In this document: positions 9,308 through 17,517 of the stretch, in pieces
How positions within the stretch are numbered: the first letter of the stretch is position 1
How the letters are laid out: each line of letters starts with the position of its first letter
Position numbers and translations under genes: made by a program
Notes under the pieces: model-generated
What the model was told of the DNA's origin: nothing
Seen by the model: only the letters and a program-made list of their open reading frames with translations
Databases searched by the model: none
Assembly: GCA_947475545.1 (NCBI GenBank)
Contig: CANJLL010000001.1
Coordinates: 372,001-436,000 of the forward strand
Direction: 5' to 3'
DNA: 64,000 bases
From: Chloroflexota bacterium
Lineage (GTDB): Bacteria; Chloroflexota; Limnocylindria; Limnocylindrales; CSP1-4

Positions 9308-9541
9308 ATGGCAGCCAAGGATCTTGTCGAGTACGTGGCCAAGTCGTTGGTGGACGATCCCGACGCCGTCAAGGTCGAGGTGCTCCGCGATCCCGATGGG
9401 ACGGTCATCGAGCTCCACGTGGCCGAAGACGACATGGGCAAGGTGATCGGGCGGAACGGCAGCGTCGCCAAGGCGTTGCGGACCCTGCTCAAGGTCACGT
9501 CGGCGCGCGACGGCGAGCCGGTCAGCCTCGAGATTCTCTGA
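9308..9541 (+). CDS. khpA: KH-domain RNA-binding protein KhpA (YlqC)
   Basis: Small single-KH-domain RNA-binding protein, 77 aa, of the YlqC/KhpA family, which in other bacteria pairs with KhpB to bind RNA and affect cell size and division. The GxxG loop IGRNG is near residue 45, preceded by DMGKV. The ATG is 10 bases after rpsP. The position between rpsP and rimM is the conserved one. Confidence 0.92.
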   Translation: MAAKDLVEYVAKSLVDDPDAVKVEVLRDPDGTVIELHVAEDDMGKVIGRNGSVAKALRTLLKVTSARDGEPVSLEIL

Positions 9542-9542
9542 C

Positions 9543-10223
9543 CTGGACGCCGAGGAGCGCCTGGTCGTTGCCCTGGTCAGGGGCGTCCACGGGTTGCGCG
9601 GTGTCGTCCGCGTCGAGGTCCTGACTGACCGGCCGGAGGACCGATTCCGGCCGGGGATCGTCCTGCGCGCCGAGGGCTCCGGGGCGCCACTGACCATCGC
9701 GACGGCGGCGCCTGTTGCCGACGGACCGGGTTGGCGCCTGACCTTCCGTGAGGTCCCCGATCGGACCGCCGCCGAGGCGCTTCGGGGGGCCTACCTGGAG
9801 GCCACCCTTGATCCGGCGGGTGGGCTGGGTCGTGGCGAGTACTTCTGGCACGAGGTCATCGGCTGCACCGTGCGTGATACCGATGGCACCGACCTGGGGG
9901 CGGTTCACGACCTCTACCGTGTCGCGCAGACCGAGGTCATGGTCATCCGGGGCGGTCCGCACGGCGAGTTCGACGTGCCGATCATCAGGTCGCTGGTCCG
10001 CGTCTTCGCGCCCCGGCGCGGGGAGATCGTGGTCGATGGAGCGGCGCTGGACCTGGGTGCACCCCCGGCGCCGCGTGACGATGATGCCCCCCGGCCCAAG
10101 GCTCCGCGTCGCCTGACCCGGAAGCCAAAGGCTCCGGCCACGGGTGCGGAATCGACCCCCCCGGAGGCCGTCGCGGCCACCGAGGTGACCGAGGCCGACC
10201 CTTCCGGCACGCCGGAGGCCTAG
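9543..10223 (+). CDS. rimM: Ribosome maturation factor RimM
   Basis: 16S rRNA processing factor that binds S19 during 30S maturation. The N-terminal barrel (VVALVRGVHGLRGVVRVE) and the PRC-barrel region (GEYFWHEVIGCTV, then VPIIRSLVRVF) are clear, followed by a 60-aa Pro/Ala/Thr-rich tail. The frame is open from 9447, but no ATG, GTG or TTG occurs before the TTG at 9594, which would remove the first beta strand. The start is therefore placed at the CTG at 9543, one base after the khpA stop. A sequence error or another rare start is possible. Confidence 0.85.
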   Translation: MDAEERLVVALVRGVHGLRGVVRVEVLTDRPEDRFRPGIVLRAEGSGAPLTIATAAPVADGPGWRLTFREVPDRTAAEALRGAYLEATLDPAGGLGRGEYFWHEVIGCTVRDTDGTDLGAVHDLYRVAQTEVMVIRGGPHGEFDVPIIRSLVRVFAPRRGEIVVDGAALDLGAPPAPRDDDAPRPKAPRRLTRKPKAPATGAESTPPEAVAATEVTEADPSGTPEA

Positions 10224-10229
10224 TCGCCG

Positions 10230-11012
10230 ATGGCGCTCGAGATCGACGTCATCACCCTCTTCCCGGCCATGATCCGGGCGCCGCTCGGGGAGAGCATCCC
10301 CGCGCGGATCCAGGAGCGCGGCCTCGTGGAGGTCCGCGTCCACGACCTGCGGGAGTGGGGCCTCGGCCGCCACCTGAGCGTCGATGACTACACCTACGGC
10401 GGCGGTGCCGGCATGGTCCTGCGGCCAGAGCCGGTGGCCGCGGCCCTGGCGCACGTCCGCCGGTCCGACTCCACCGTCATCCTCCTGGACCCGGGCGGAG
10501 AGCGGTTCGGTCAGGCTCGCGCCCACGATCTGGCGGGGCGGTCGCATCTCGTCTTCATCTGTCCGCGCTACGAGGGCGTGGATGAGCGGATCCGCTCGAT
10601 GGTCGACCTGGAGGTCTCGATCGGCGACTACGTCCTGACCGGCGGCGAACTGCCAGCGCTCGTGGTCATCGACGCCGTCATCCGGCTCCTGCCGGGCGCG
10701 ATCGACGCCGAATCCACGGCCGAAGAGTCGTTCGCTGCCGGGCTGCTCGAGTATCCCCAGTACACGCGCCCCGCCACCTTCGAGGGCCACGCGGTTCCGC
10801 CGATCCTCGTCTCCGGCGACCACGGGGCGGTTCGTCGCTGGCGGCTAAAGGAATCGCTCCGCCGGACGCTCAGGTTGCGCCCCGACCTGATTGCCGACCG
10901 CCCCATGAGTCGCGATGAGGCGCGCCTCGTCGCCGAGGTACGGCTGGAGGAGACCGCCGCAGTTCGGTTGGATGAGGCAGCCGCGAGCGGCGACGATGTC
11001 ACACCGGGCTGA
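10230..11012 (+). CDS. trmD: tRNA (guanine37-N1)-methyltransferase
   Basis: SPOUT-class methyltransferase that makes m1G37 in tRNA, preventing frameshifting. Family motifs are present in order: YGGGAGMVL near residue 56, PRYEGVDERI near 112, IGDYVLTGGELPA near 131 (the knotted SAM site) and LLEYPQYTRP near 171. The length of 260 aa is normal. The ATG is 6 bases downstream of the rimM stop. The C-terminal 30 residues are a variable Ala/Glu-rich tail. Confidence 0.96.
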   Translation: MALEIDVITLFPAMIRAPLGESIPARIQERGLVEVRVHDLREWGLGRHLSVDDYTYGGGAGMVLRPEPVAAALAHVRRSDSTVILLDPGGERFGQARAHDLAGRSHLVFICPRYEGVDERIRSMVDLEVSIGDYVLTGGELPALVVIDAVIRLLPGAIDAESTAEESFAAGLLEYPQYTRPATFEGHAVPPILVSGDHGAVRRWRLKESLRRTLRLRPDLIADRPMSRDEARLVAEVRLEETAAVRLDEAAASGDDVTPG

Positions 11013-11032
11013 CCCAGCGGCCCGGCGGCGGA

Positions 11033-11065
11033 TGCTATACTCCGACGTCGGTCGCCATGGGCGAC
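11033..11065 (+). promoter_or_regulatory. Extended -10 promoter and leader stem for rplS
   Basis: TGC-TATACT (11033-11041) matches an extended -10 element. It lies 83 bases before the rplS start and is followed by a small stem GTCGCC-ATG-GGCGAC (11051-11065). No good -35 hexamer is seen at 16-18 bases, consistent with an extended -10 promoter. It would give rplS-rnhB-yraN a transcript independent of trmD. Confidence 0.5.
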
Positions 11066-11123
11066 GCCTTCCACCGTCCACGACGCAGCTCCGCGCTGCC
11101 AGCAGCAGGTCAGGAATCGCCCC

Positions 11124-11474
11124 GTGAACGTCCTCGATGAGATCGTCGCCGATCAGCTCCGCACGGACCTCCCGCATCTCGCGTCCGGCGATACCGTGCG
11201 GGTCGCCGCCCGTGTCGTCGAGGGGAACCGGGAGCGGATCCAGATGTTCGAGGGCACGGTGATGCGCCTGCGCGGCGGTGGCATCACCCGGTCCATCACG
11301 GTTCGGCGCATCGCCAGCGGCGTCGGCGTGGAGCGCACCTTCAAGATCAACAGCCCGCGCATCGACAAGATCGAGGTCGTTCGCCACGGCCAGGTCCGTC
11401 GTGCGCAGCTGTACTTCCTGCGCGACCGGGTTGGCAAGGCGGCTACCCTGCGCGAGCGGCGCCCCAAGCGCTAA
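11124..11474 (+). CDS. rplS: 50S ribosomal protein L19
   Basis: Large-subunit ribosomal protein bL19, at the subunit interface. The 116-aa sequence has the family motifs: the [23 protein letters not shown] segment (residues about 21-44), then the [30 protein letters not shown] core. The GTG start follows AGGAATCGCCCC. The length is standard. Confidence 0.97.
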   Translation: MNVLDEIVADQLRTDLPHLASGDTVRVAARVVEGNRERIQMFEGTVMRLRGGGITRSITVRRIASGVGVERTFKINSPRIDKIEVVRHGQVRRAQLYFLRDRVGKAATLRERRPKR

Positions 11475-11519
11475 CCCCGCGGCGGCATCCCTCCAGTCCT
11501 GCGCAGGGACGGAGGCTCC

Positions 11520-12233
11520 GTGCCGATCCAGCCCACGCTCAGGTTTGAACGAACGCTATGGCGCGAGGGGCTGGCCCGGATCGCCGGTGTCGATGAGGTG
11601 GGCGTAGCGCCAACGTGCGGCGCCGTCGTCGCCGCCGCCGTGATTCTCAGGCCGAACGCCCGGAAGATCCCGGGCGTTCGTGATTCCAAGACGCTGTCGG
11701 CGTCGCAGCGTGAGCGTCTTGCTCCGCTGATCCGCCAGCGTGCGGTGGCCATCGGCGTGGGTGCCGCTTCGGTTGCCGAGATCGACCGGCTCAACATCTA
11801 TCACGCCACGCACCTGGCGATGCGGCGCGCCATCGCTCGCCTGGGCGGCCACGACCATGTCCTCGTCGACGGGCGTCGGATCGCGGGGTTCGAGGAGGCG
11901 GTGGGCGGGTACACGGCCATCGTCCACGGCGATGCGCTGTGCTACTCCATCTCGTGCGCGTCGGTCGTGGCCAAGGTGGTCCGGGACCGGATGATGGCCC
12001 GGCTCGCGCTTCGCTATCCCGGGTACGGCTGGGAGCGCAACCAGGGGTATGCCACGCGTGAGCATCGCGATGCCATCCGGGCGCGTGGGCTGACGCCGTA
12101 TCACCGGCGCAGCTTTCTCGCCCTGCAGCGAACGCTCGCCGGGGAGCAGACGTCGCTCGGCCTCCTCACGCACGCGGAGGATCCGCCGGGTCGGGCGCTC
12201 GAGGCGGACGGCGAAGGACGCGTTCGGGCCTAG
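11520..12233 (+). CDS. rnhB: Ribonuclease HII with altered GRG motif
   Basis: RNase HII removes ribonucleotides from DNA:RNA junctions. Family segments are intact: GVDE near residue 23, RDSKTLSASQRERL, VLVDG, HGDA..SISCASVVAKVVRDRMM, and YGWERNQGYAT..H.....G.T.YHRRSF. The usual DEAGRGPLAG is replaced by DEVGVAPTCG. The catalytic Asp and Glu are kept, but the GRG loop, which reads the ribonucleotide junction in studied enzymes, is GVA. At 237 aa it is slightly long. The GTG start is 45 bases after rplS. Activity is likely, though specificity may differ. Confidence 0.9.
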   Translation: MPIQPTLRFERTLWREGLARIAGVDEVGVAPTCGAVVAAAVILRPNARKIPGVRDSKTLSASQRERLAPLIRQRAVAIGVGAASVAEIDRLNIYHATHLAMRRAIARLGGHDHVLVDGRRIAGFEEAVGGYTAIVHGDALCYSISCASVVAKVVRDRMMARLALRYPGYGWERNQGYATREHRDAIRARGLTPYHRRSFLALQRTLAGEQTSLGLLTHAEDPPGRALEADGEGRVRA

Positions 12234-12273
12234 GGTCCAGGCGCTCTACGCTGCGAGTGGCGACAGACCTGAT

Positions 12274-12705
12274 ATGTCGCCGATAAGGAAGCCGGGCCAC
12301 CATCGTCCGGTGCGAACCGAACAGCAGCACCTTGGCGACGCAGCGGAGGACCTGGTCGCGGCCCGGCTCACCGGACTGGGCTGGACCGTGCTGGCGCGCA
12401 ATCTGCGCGTCGGCCGCGGCGAGCTGGACATCGTCGCGGTGGATCCGGGACCACCACCGGCCCTGGTGGTCGTCGAGGTCCGCTGGCGGGCGGACCGCAG
12501 CCATGGACTCCCGGAGGAGACGCTCGACTGGCGAAAGCGCCGTCAGCTGCGTCGTGGCGGGGCGGCCTTGCTCGATCTCTCCGTCCTGGACGGGCGGGCG
12601 CTGCCGCGCCTGCCGTTGCGGTTCGACCTCGTCGTGGTTGAGCCCCCAACATCGGGCTCCAGCGTCCGGCAGGTGCGCCACCATCGCTATGTCGTGGAGG
12701 GCTAG
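12274..12705 (+). CDS. YraN family (UPF0102) nuclease-fold protein
   Basis: A 143-aa protein of the UPF0102/YraN family, which has a restriction-endonuclease-like fold and commonly sits next to rnhB. Visible motifs are the N-terminal HLGDAAEDLVAARLTGLGW, then RGELDIVAVD and LVVVEVR, matching the E-x-D-x..E-x-K-like core (the usual VEVK Lys is Arg here). Its cellular role is not established. It is 40 bases downstream of rnhB. Confidence 0.88.
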   Translation: MSPIRKPGHHRPVRTEQQHLGDAAEDLVAARLTGLGWTVLARNLRVGRGELDIVAVDPGPPPALVVVEVRWRADRSHGLPEETLDWRKRRQLRRGGAALLDLSVLDGRALPRLPLRFDLVVVEPPTSGSSVRQVRHHRYVVEG

Positions 12706-12767
12706 GTGCGTGCCCAGGGGCAATGCACTCGCGGCAGCCGCGCCCCGCCGGACCGGTCAGGACCCTG

Positions 12768-12905
12768 TGCTACACTCCGCCCGCTGCGGCCAAGCCGTGG
12801 CGCCCAATCGCCCGCGCCCTCCAGGGCACGGAGCTCACACGTGGACCGTTCCGACCGGGGCGGTGCCGATCCGGAGCTTGCTCCGGCCGGTCCCCGGCGC
12901 CGGGG
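12768..12905 (+). promoter_or_regulatory. rpsB promoter and structured leader
   Basis: TGC-TACACT (12768-12776) matches an extended -10 element, about 166 bases upstream of rpsB. The leader contains nested inverted repeats: GACCGG / CCGGTC (12853-12858 and 12886-12891) enclosing CCGGAGC-TT-GCTCCGG (12871-12886), then a perfect 14-base palindrome (12892-12905). It is a plausible S2 autoregulatory leader. No T-run is present, so it is not an intrinsic terminator. Confidence 0.5.
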
Positions 12906-12942
12906 TTCGCGGAGGATACAACCCGACAGGAGGTCGCTCGTC

Positions 12943-13836
12943 GTGCCGTCCATCTCCATGCGCCAGCTGCTCGAGGCCGGTGTTCACTTCGGACACCAGA
13001 CCCGCCGCTGGAACCCCAAGATGCGCCCGTTCATCTTCGCGGAGCGCAACGGGATCCACATCATCGACCTGGCCCAGACCGTCAAGCGGCTGGACCTTGC
13101 GCTGGATGCCGTCCGTGACACGGTCGCGCGGGGCGAGGTCGTCCTCTTCGTCGGGACCAAGAAGCAGGCCCAGGAGCCCATCATCGCCGAGGCGACCCGG
13201 GCCGGGATGCCGTACGTCACCAAGCGCTGGCTCGGCGGCATGATGACCAACTTCACGACCATCCGTAAGCGGATCGCGCTCATGGAGCAGCTTGAGGCCC
13301 GCCGCGACAACGGTGACTTCGAGCGCCTCACCAAGAAGGAAGCGGCCAAGCTGACCGAAGAGCTCAACAAGCTCAACGACACGCTGGGCGGCATCCGCAA
13401 GATGAAGCGTCTCCCGGGCGCCATCTTCATCGTGGACCCGCATCGCGAGCGCATCGCGGTGACGGAGGCCAACAAGCTCGAGATCCCGCTGATTGGAACG
13501 GGCGACACCAACGTCAACCCGGATGAGCTGGACTTCATCATTCCGGCCAACGACGACGCCATCCGCTCGATCCGACTGCTCTGTTCGCTGATTGCGGATG
13601 CCGCGATCGAGGGTGCCCGCGAGCGCTCCGCTCGATCCGTCGCCGAGCCCGAGCGCCCGGTACAGGTGGACGAGGTCGTCTTCGAGGACACCAAGGTCAC
13701 TGACGACATCGTCGCCGCCCTCGCCGCAGGTGGTGCCCTCAGCTTCGCCCCGGACGAGGAGGACCTCCTCCCCAGCACCCGGCCGATTGCGGTCAAGCCG
13801 GCTGAGCCCGAAAGCGGCGCGGCCGTCAGCAGCTAG
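12943..13836 (+). CDS. rpsB: 30S ribosomal protein S2
   Basis: Ribosomal protein uS2. Signature regions are [22 protein letters not shown] at the N-terminus, [35 protein letters not shown], and [29 protein letters not shown]. The GTG at 12943 was chosen because AGGAGG (12928-12933) lies 9 bases upstream and the product then begins just before the conserved N-terminus; the frame is open further upstream. The length is 297 aa, with an acidic, Pro-rich tail of about 45 residues. tsf follows, as usual. Confidence 0.95.
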   Translation: MPSISMRQLLEAGVHFGHQTRRWNPKMRPFIFAERNGIHIIDLAQTVKRLDLALDAVRDTVARGEVVLFVGTKKQAQEPIIAEATRAGMPYVTKRWLGGMMTNFTTIRKRIALMEQLEARRDNGDFERLTKKEAAKLTEELNKLNDTLGGIRKMKRLPGAIFIVDPHRERIAVTEANKLEIPLIGTGDTNVNPDELDFIIPANDDAIRSIRLLCSLIADAAIEGARERSARSVAEPERPVQVDEVVFEDTKVTDDIVAALAAGGALSFAPDEEDLLPSTRPIAVKPAEPESGAAVSS

Positions 13837-13949
13837 CACGGGTGGCGGCCGCGCGCCTGGCTCTCAGGGCCGGCCTCGGCCGCCGCCGCACCTCGAGATG
13901 ACACCGGCGGACGAGGTCCGCCCACCCAGACAGGGAGACACCAACCACG

Positions 13950-14549
13950 ATGGCAGAGATCACGGCGGGCGCGGTCAAGGACCTGCGCGAGCGGACGGGC
14001 GCGGGCATGATGGACTGCAAGCGCGCCCTGGTGGAGTCGGACGGCAACGTCGAGCAGGCGGTGGCGCTGCTCCGCGAGCGCGGCCTGTCGGCGGCGGCCA
14101 AACGGGCCGATCGTGACGCCCGCGAGGGCGTGATCGGGAGCTACATCCACACGGGTGGACGCGTCGGCGTCCTGATCGAGGTCAACTGCGAGACCGACTT
14201 CGTCGCGCGCACCGACGAGTTCCAGAAGCTCCTCCGTGACCTGGCGATCCAGGTCGCCGGACTCGCGCCGCTGTACGTCGAGGCAGATCGCATTCCTGCC
14301 GACGTGCTTGCCGCCAAGAAGGCGGAGCTGGCCGAGGACGAGTCCGTGCTGAAGAAGCCCGAGGCTATCCGCGCCCAGATCGTCGAGGGTCAGCTCAAGA
14401 AGTGGTACACGCAGGTCTGCCTGTACGAGCAGCCGTTCCGGGACGAGGACCGTTCGGTCCGCGACCTGATCATCGATCGGATCGCGACGATCGGTGAGCA
14501 GATCCGGGTCCGCCGCTTCACCCGCTACGCGCTCGGCGAGGAGCTGTGA
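13950..14549 (+). CDS. tsf: Elongation factor Ts, short form
   Basis: Nucleotide-exchange factor for EF-Tu. The UBA-like N-terminus ([38 protein letters not shown]) and the core [12 protein letters not shown] are present. At 199 aa it is the short, Thermus-like type, with the second half of the core reduced. The ATG follows CAGGGAGACACC. The stop overlaps the pyrH GTG. Confidence 0.95.
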   Translation: MAEITAGAVKDLRERTGAGMMDCKRALVESDGNVEQAVALLRERGLSAAAKRADRDAREGVIGSYIHTGGRVGVLIEVNCETDFVARTDEFQKLLRDLAIQVAGLAPLYVEADRIPADVLAAKKAELAEDESVLKKPEAIRAQIVEGQLKKWYTQVCLYEQPFRDEDRSVRDLIIDRIATIGEQIRVRRFTRYALGEEL

Positions 14550-15319
14550 GCGACGACGCCGGAGTCCCTCCGGCGTCACGTGGCGGTCTCCGCTATCGGC
14601 GGATCCTGCTGAAGCTGTCCGGCGAAGCGCTGCTGGGTGATCGCCAGTACGGCGTTGACCCGGCGTTCTGCGCCTTCATCGCGGAGCAGGTCGCCCAGGT
14701 CCAGGCCCAGGGCGTCGAGGTGGGGATCGTCGTCGGCGGTGGCAACATCTTCCGGGGCATGGCCGCGGCGGCCCGGGGCATGGACCGCGCCACGGGCGAC
14801 TACATCGGCATGCTCGCGACCGTGATGAACGGGCTGGCCATGCAGGACGCGCTGGAGCGGGCCAACGTGCCCACCCGCGTGATGACCGCCATCTCCATGA
14901 ACGAGGTCGCCGAGCCCTACATTCGGCGGCGCGCCGTGCGCCACCTGGAGAAGGGCCGGGTCGTCATCTTCGTGGCCGGCACCGGCAACCCGTACTTCAC
15001 GACCGACACCGCGGCCGCACTGCGCGCCGTCGAGATCGGCGCCGAGGTGCTCCTGAAGGCGACCAAGGTGGACGGCGTCTACGATGCGGATCCCGTGAAG
15101 GTCCCGACGGCAGTCCGCTACGACCGGCTCGAGTACGCTGACCTCCTGCGCGACCAGCTGAAGGTCCTTGATGCTGCGGCGGTCTCGCTGTGCATGGAGA
15201 ATGATCTCCCCATCATTGTCTTCGACCTGAATCACCCCGACAACATCACCCGGGTCGCGTTTGGCGAGCACGTCGGCACGCTGATCAGCGGTACCCCGGC
15301 CGGAGGACAAAGGGCATGA
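14546..15319 (+). CDS. pyrH: Uridylate kinase
   Basis: UMP kinase of the amino-acid-kinase fold, converting UMP to UDP in pyrimidine synthesis. Motifs are [11 protein letters not shown] near residue 15, [10 protein letters not shown] near 55, [15 protein letters not shown] near 77, and [17 protein letters not shown], where UMP and ATP contacts fall, then [13 protein letters not shown]. The length of 257 aa is normal. The GTG overlaps tsf and the stop overlaps frr (ATGA), which indicates coupled translation. Confidence 0.96.
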   Translation: MSDDAGVPPASRGGLRYRRILLKLSGEALLGDRQYGVDPAFCAFIAEQVAQVQAQGVEVGIVVGGGNIFRGMAAAARGMDRATGDYIGMLATVMNGLAMQDALERANVPTRVMTAISMNEVAEPYIRRRAVRHLEKGRVVIFVAGTGNPYFTTDTAAALRAVEIGAEVLLKATKVDGVYDADPVKVPTAVRYDRLEYADLLRDQLKVLDAAAVSLCMENDLPIIVFDLNHPDNITRVAFGEHVGTLISGTPAGGQRA

Positions 15320-15873
15320 CCGCCGAGATCATCAGCGCGGTGGACCACAAGATGGCCCGCGCGGTCGAGGTCATGGAGCGCGACTTCCAGGCGATCCGGA
15401 CGGGCAGGGCGTCCACCTCCCTGGTCGAGCGCATCCACGTCGACTACTACGGCACCCCGACGCCGCTCAATCAACTGGCCTCGATCAGCGTCCCGGAGGC
15501 ACACCAGATCGTGATCCAGCCGTGGGATCGCGGTGTGCTGGGGGCCATCGAGAAGGCCATCCAGAAGAGCGATATCGGGCTCATGCCCAACGTCGACGGG
15601 ACCGTTGTTCGCCTGAACATCCCAGCCCTCACGGAGGAGCGTCGGAAGGACCTCGTCAAGGGCGTCCACAAGCGCATGGAAGAGGCCAAGGTCGAGATCC
15701 GCAACCTCAGGCGCGAGGGCGGCGATGGCCTCAAGAAGGCCGAGAAGGACGGACACGTCAGCACGGACGACGCTCACCGCCTCATGGAGACGCTCCAGAA
15801 GATCACCGACCGCCACATCGTGGACGTGGATCGCCTGGGCGCCGTCAAGGAGCGGGAGGTCATGGAGGTCTAG
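15316..15873 (+). CDS. frr: Ribosome recycling factor
   Basis: Splits post-termination ribosomes together with EF-G. At 185 aa it has the standard length. Characteristic segments are [10 protein letters not shown] near residue 26, [21 protein letters not shown] near 44, and [30 protein letters not shown] near 112. It overlaps pyrH by 4 bases and shares one base with the uppS start. Confidence 0.97.
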   Translation: MTAEIISAVDHKMARAVEVMERDFQAIRTGRASTSLVERIHVDYYGTPTPLNQLASISVPEAHQIVIQPWDRGVLGAIEKAIQKSDIGLMPNVDGTVVRLNIPALTEERRKDLVKGVHKRMEEAKVEIRNLRREGGDGLKKAEKDGHVSTDDAHRLMETLQKITDRHIVDVDRLGAVKEREVMEV

Positions 15874-16670
15874 TGGCCGGTGCTCCGCTGGCCCGTCCCG
15901 CCGACGTGCCGCCGACGGCCCACTCGGCGGCACCCGATGTCGTTGCCGGAAGCATCCAGCCGGCTGTCGAGTCGCTGGTGGTGGATGGCGAGCAGCCCCG
16001 GCACGTCGCGATCATCATGGATGGGAACCGGCGCTGGGCGCGGAATCGGGGCCTGTCCGAGATCGAGGGCCACGCGGCAGGGGTCGAGTCGGTTCGCGAG
16101 ATCCTCAAGCACGCGGTCCGGCGAGGGATCCCGTTCCTGACGATCTACGCATTCAGCCGCGAGAACTGGGCACGCTCCGACACGGAGGTGGCCGGCCTGT
16201 TCGGCCTCCTCTCCGCCGCCATCTGCGACGAGACACCCGAGCTGCGCCGCCAGGGTGTCCGGGTGGCGCTCCTTGGCCGGCTCGACGAGCTTCCCGATGA
16301 GACGCGCGCGTCGATCCAGGCCGCGCTGCGCGACACCGCAGGCGGGGACCGGCTGGTGCTGAACGTCGCGTTCAACTACGGCGGCCGAACCGAGCTGGTC
16401 GACGCGTTGCGCCGGCTGGCGCGCACCGGGATCAGCCCCGAGGCCATCGATGAGGACGCCATCGCCGGCGCCCTCTATACGGCCGGGCTGCCGGACCCCG
16501 ACCTCGTGATCCGGACGGGCGGCGAGCAACGGCTCTCCAACTTCCTCATCTGGCAGTCGGCCTACGCCGAGTTCTACTCCTCGGACGTGCTCTGGCCGGA
16601 CTTCGGCGCCGACGCTTTCGACGCCGCGCTGCTCGAGTACGCCCGACGATCCCGGCGCTTCGGGCGCTGA
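15873..16670 (+). CDS. uppS: Undecaprenyl diphosphate synthase (isoprenyl transferase)
   Basis: Cis-prenyltransferase that makes the lipid carrier for cell-wall synthesis from farnesyl and isopentenyl diphosphates. The catalytic motif IIMDGNRRWARNRG places the Asp at residue 50. FSRENWARSD, FNYGGRTELVDA, PDLVIRTGGEQRLSNFLIWQSAYAEFYSSDVLWPDF follow. The GTG at 15873 overlaps the frr stop (TAGTG) and gives 265 aa. About 45 residues precede the first conserved strand, so a later start is possible. Confidence 0.94.
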   Translation: MAGAPLARPADVPPTAHSAAPDVVAGSIQPAVESLVVDGEQPRHVAIIMDGNRRWARNRGLSEIEGHAAGVESVREILKHAVRRGIPFLTIYAFSRENWARSDTEVAGLFGLLSAAICDETPELRRQGVRVALLGRLDELPDETRASIQAALRDTAGGDRLVLNVAFNYGGRTELVDALRRLARTGISPEAIDEDAIAGALYTAGLPDPDLVIRTGGEQRLSNFLIWQSAYAEFYSSDVLWPDFGADAFDAALLEYARRSRRFGR

Positions 16671-16676
16671 CGGGCG

Positions 16677-17507
16677 ATGTTCCGACAGCGGGTGACCAGC
16701 TCGGCGCTCTTCGTTCCTCCGCTCGTCCTCATGGTCGCCCTGGGCGAGCCGTGGATCGCGCTGGGGATCGCGCTGGTCACGGTCCTGGCGGCCTGGGAGG
16801 TGTTCCGGCTGCTTCGTGCCGCCGGCTACGCGACCTTCCCCGGGCTGGGCACCGTGTTCGCCCTGGCGGTCGTCGCCGACGCAGCCGCACCGACGCTCCT
16901 GGCCGGGAGCGGCCTCTTGCTCGCGGCGATCGGGCTCATCCTCATCGGCGCCGGCGCGCTCCAGAAGGCCGACCCGCGGGATGGTCTTGCGACATGGTCC
17001 GCGACGGTGTTCGGCGCCTTCTACGTGAGCCTGCTGGTGTTTGTCGTGCGTCTCGGCGCCGCCGTCCCCCCGCTTCCACCCGAGGCGCCCGTCGCTTGGC
17101 TGGGTGCGGAGCGAGGGTGGATCGGCCTGCTGGTGCTCGGCGTCTGGGCATTCGACACCGGTGCCTACCTCGTCGGGCGCCAGTTCGGGCGACGCAAGTT
17201 CATGCAGCACATCTCGCCGTCCAAGACGGTGGAAGGCTTCGCCGGCGGGACCGTCGCCACGGTGCTCGTGTGCGCGGTCCTGCTCTGGCTGCTTGGCCAG
17301 CCGATCGTCGGAGCGATCGTCCTGGGCCCGCTGGTTGCCGCCTCGGCGCAGGCCGGCGACCTGGTTGAATCGATGCTCAAGCGCGCCGCCGGTGCCAAGG
17401 ACTCCGGGACGCTGATCCCGGGCCACGGCGGGGTCCTGGATCGTATCGATTCGTTCCTCTTCGCGGCCCCGGTGGTGACGCTCTTTGTCGTCGCGTACGT
17501 CCGCTGA
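16677..17507 (+). CDS. cdsA: Phosphatidate cytidylyltransferase
   Basis: Integral membrane enzyme making CDP-diacylglycerol from phosphatidate and CTP. At 276 aa it has about eight hydrophobic segments. The C-terminal CDS signature is complete: SMLKRAAGAKDSG followed by PGHGGVLDRID (residues about 236-262). It lies 6 bases after uppS in a lipid and isoprenoid sub-operon. Confidence 0.95.
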   Translation: MFRQRVTSSALFVPPLVLMVALGEPWIALGIALVTVLAAWEVFRLLRAAGYATFPGLGTVFALAVVADAAAPTLLAGSGLLLAAIGLILIGAGALQKADPRDGLATWSATVFGAFYVSLLVFVVRLGAAVPPLPPEAPVAWLGAERGWIGLLVLGVWAFDTGAYLVGRQFGRRKFMQHISPSKTVEGFAGGTVATVLVCAVLLWLLGQPIVGAIVLGPLVAASAQAGDLVESMLKRAAGAKDSGTLIPGHGGVLDRIDSFLFAAPVVTLFVVAYVR

Positions 17508-17517
17508 GCGGGGCCCA

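Noticed and set aside
13950..14549. Truncated tsf as a pseudogene
   Set aside because: At 199 aa it matches the short EF-Ts form known in Thermus and related lineages, and the frame is intact.
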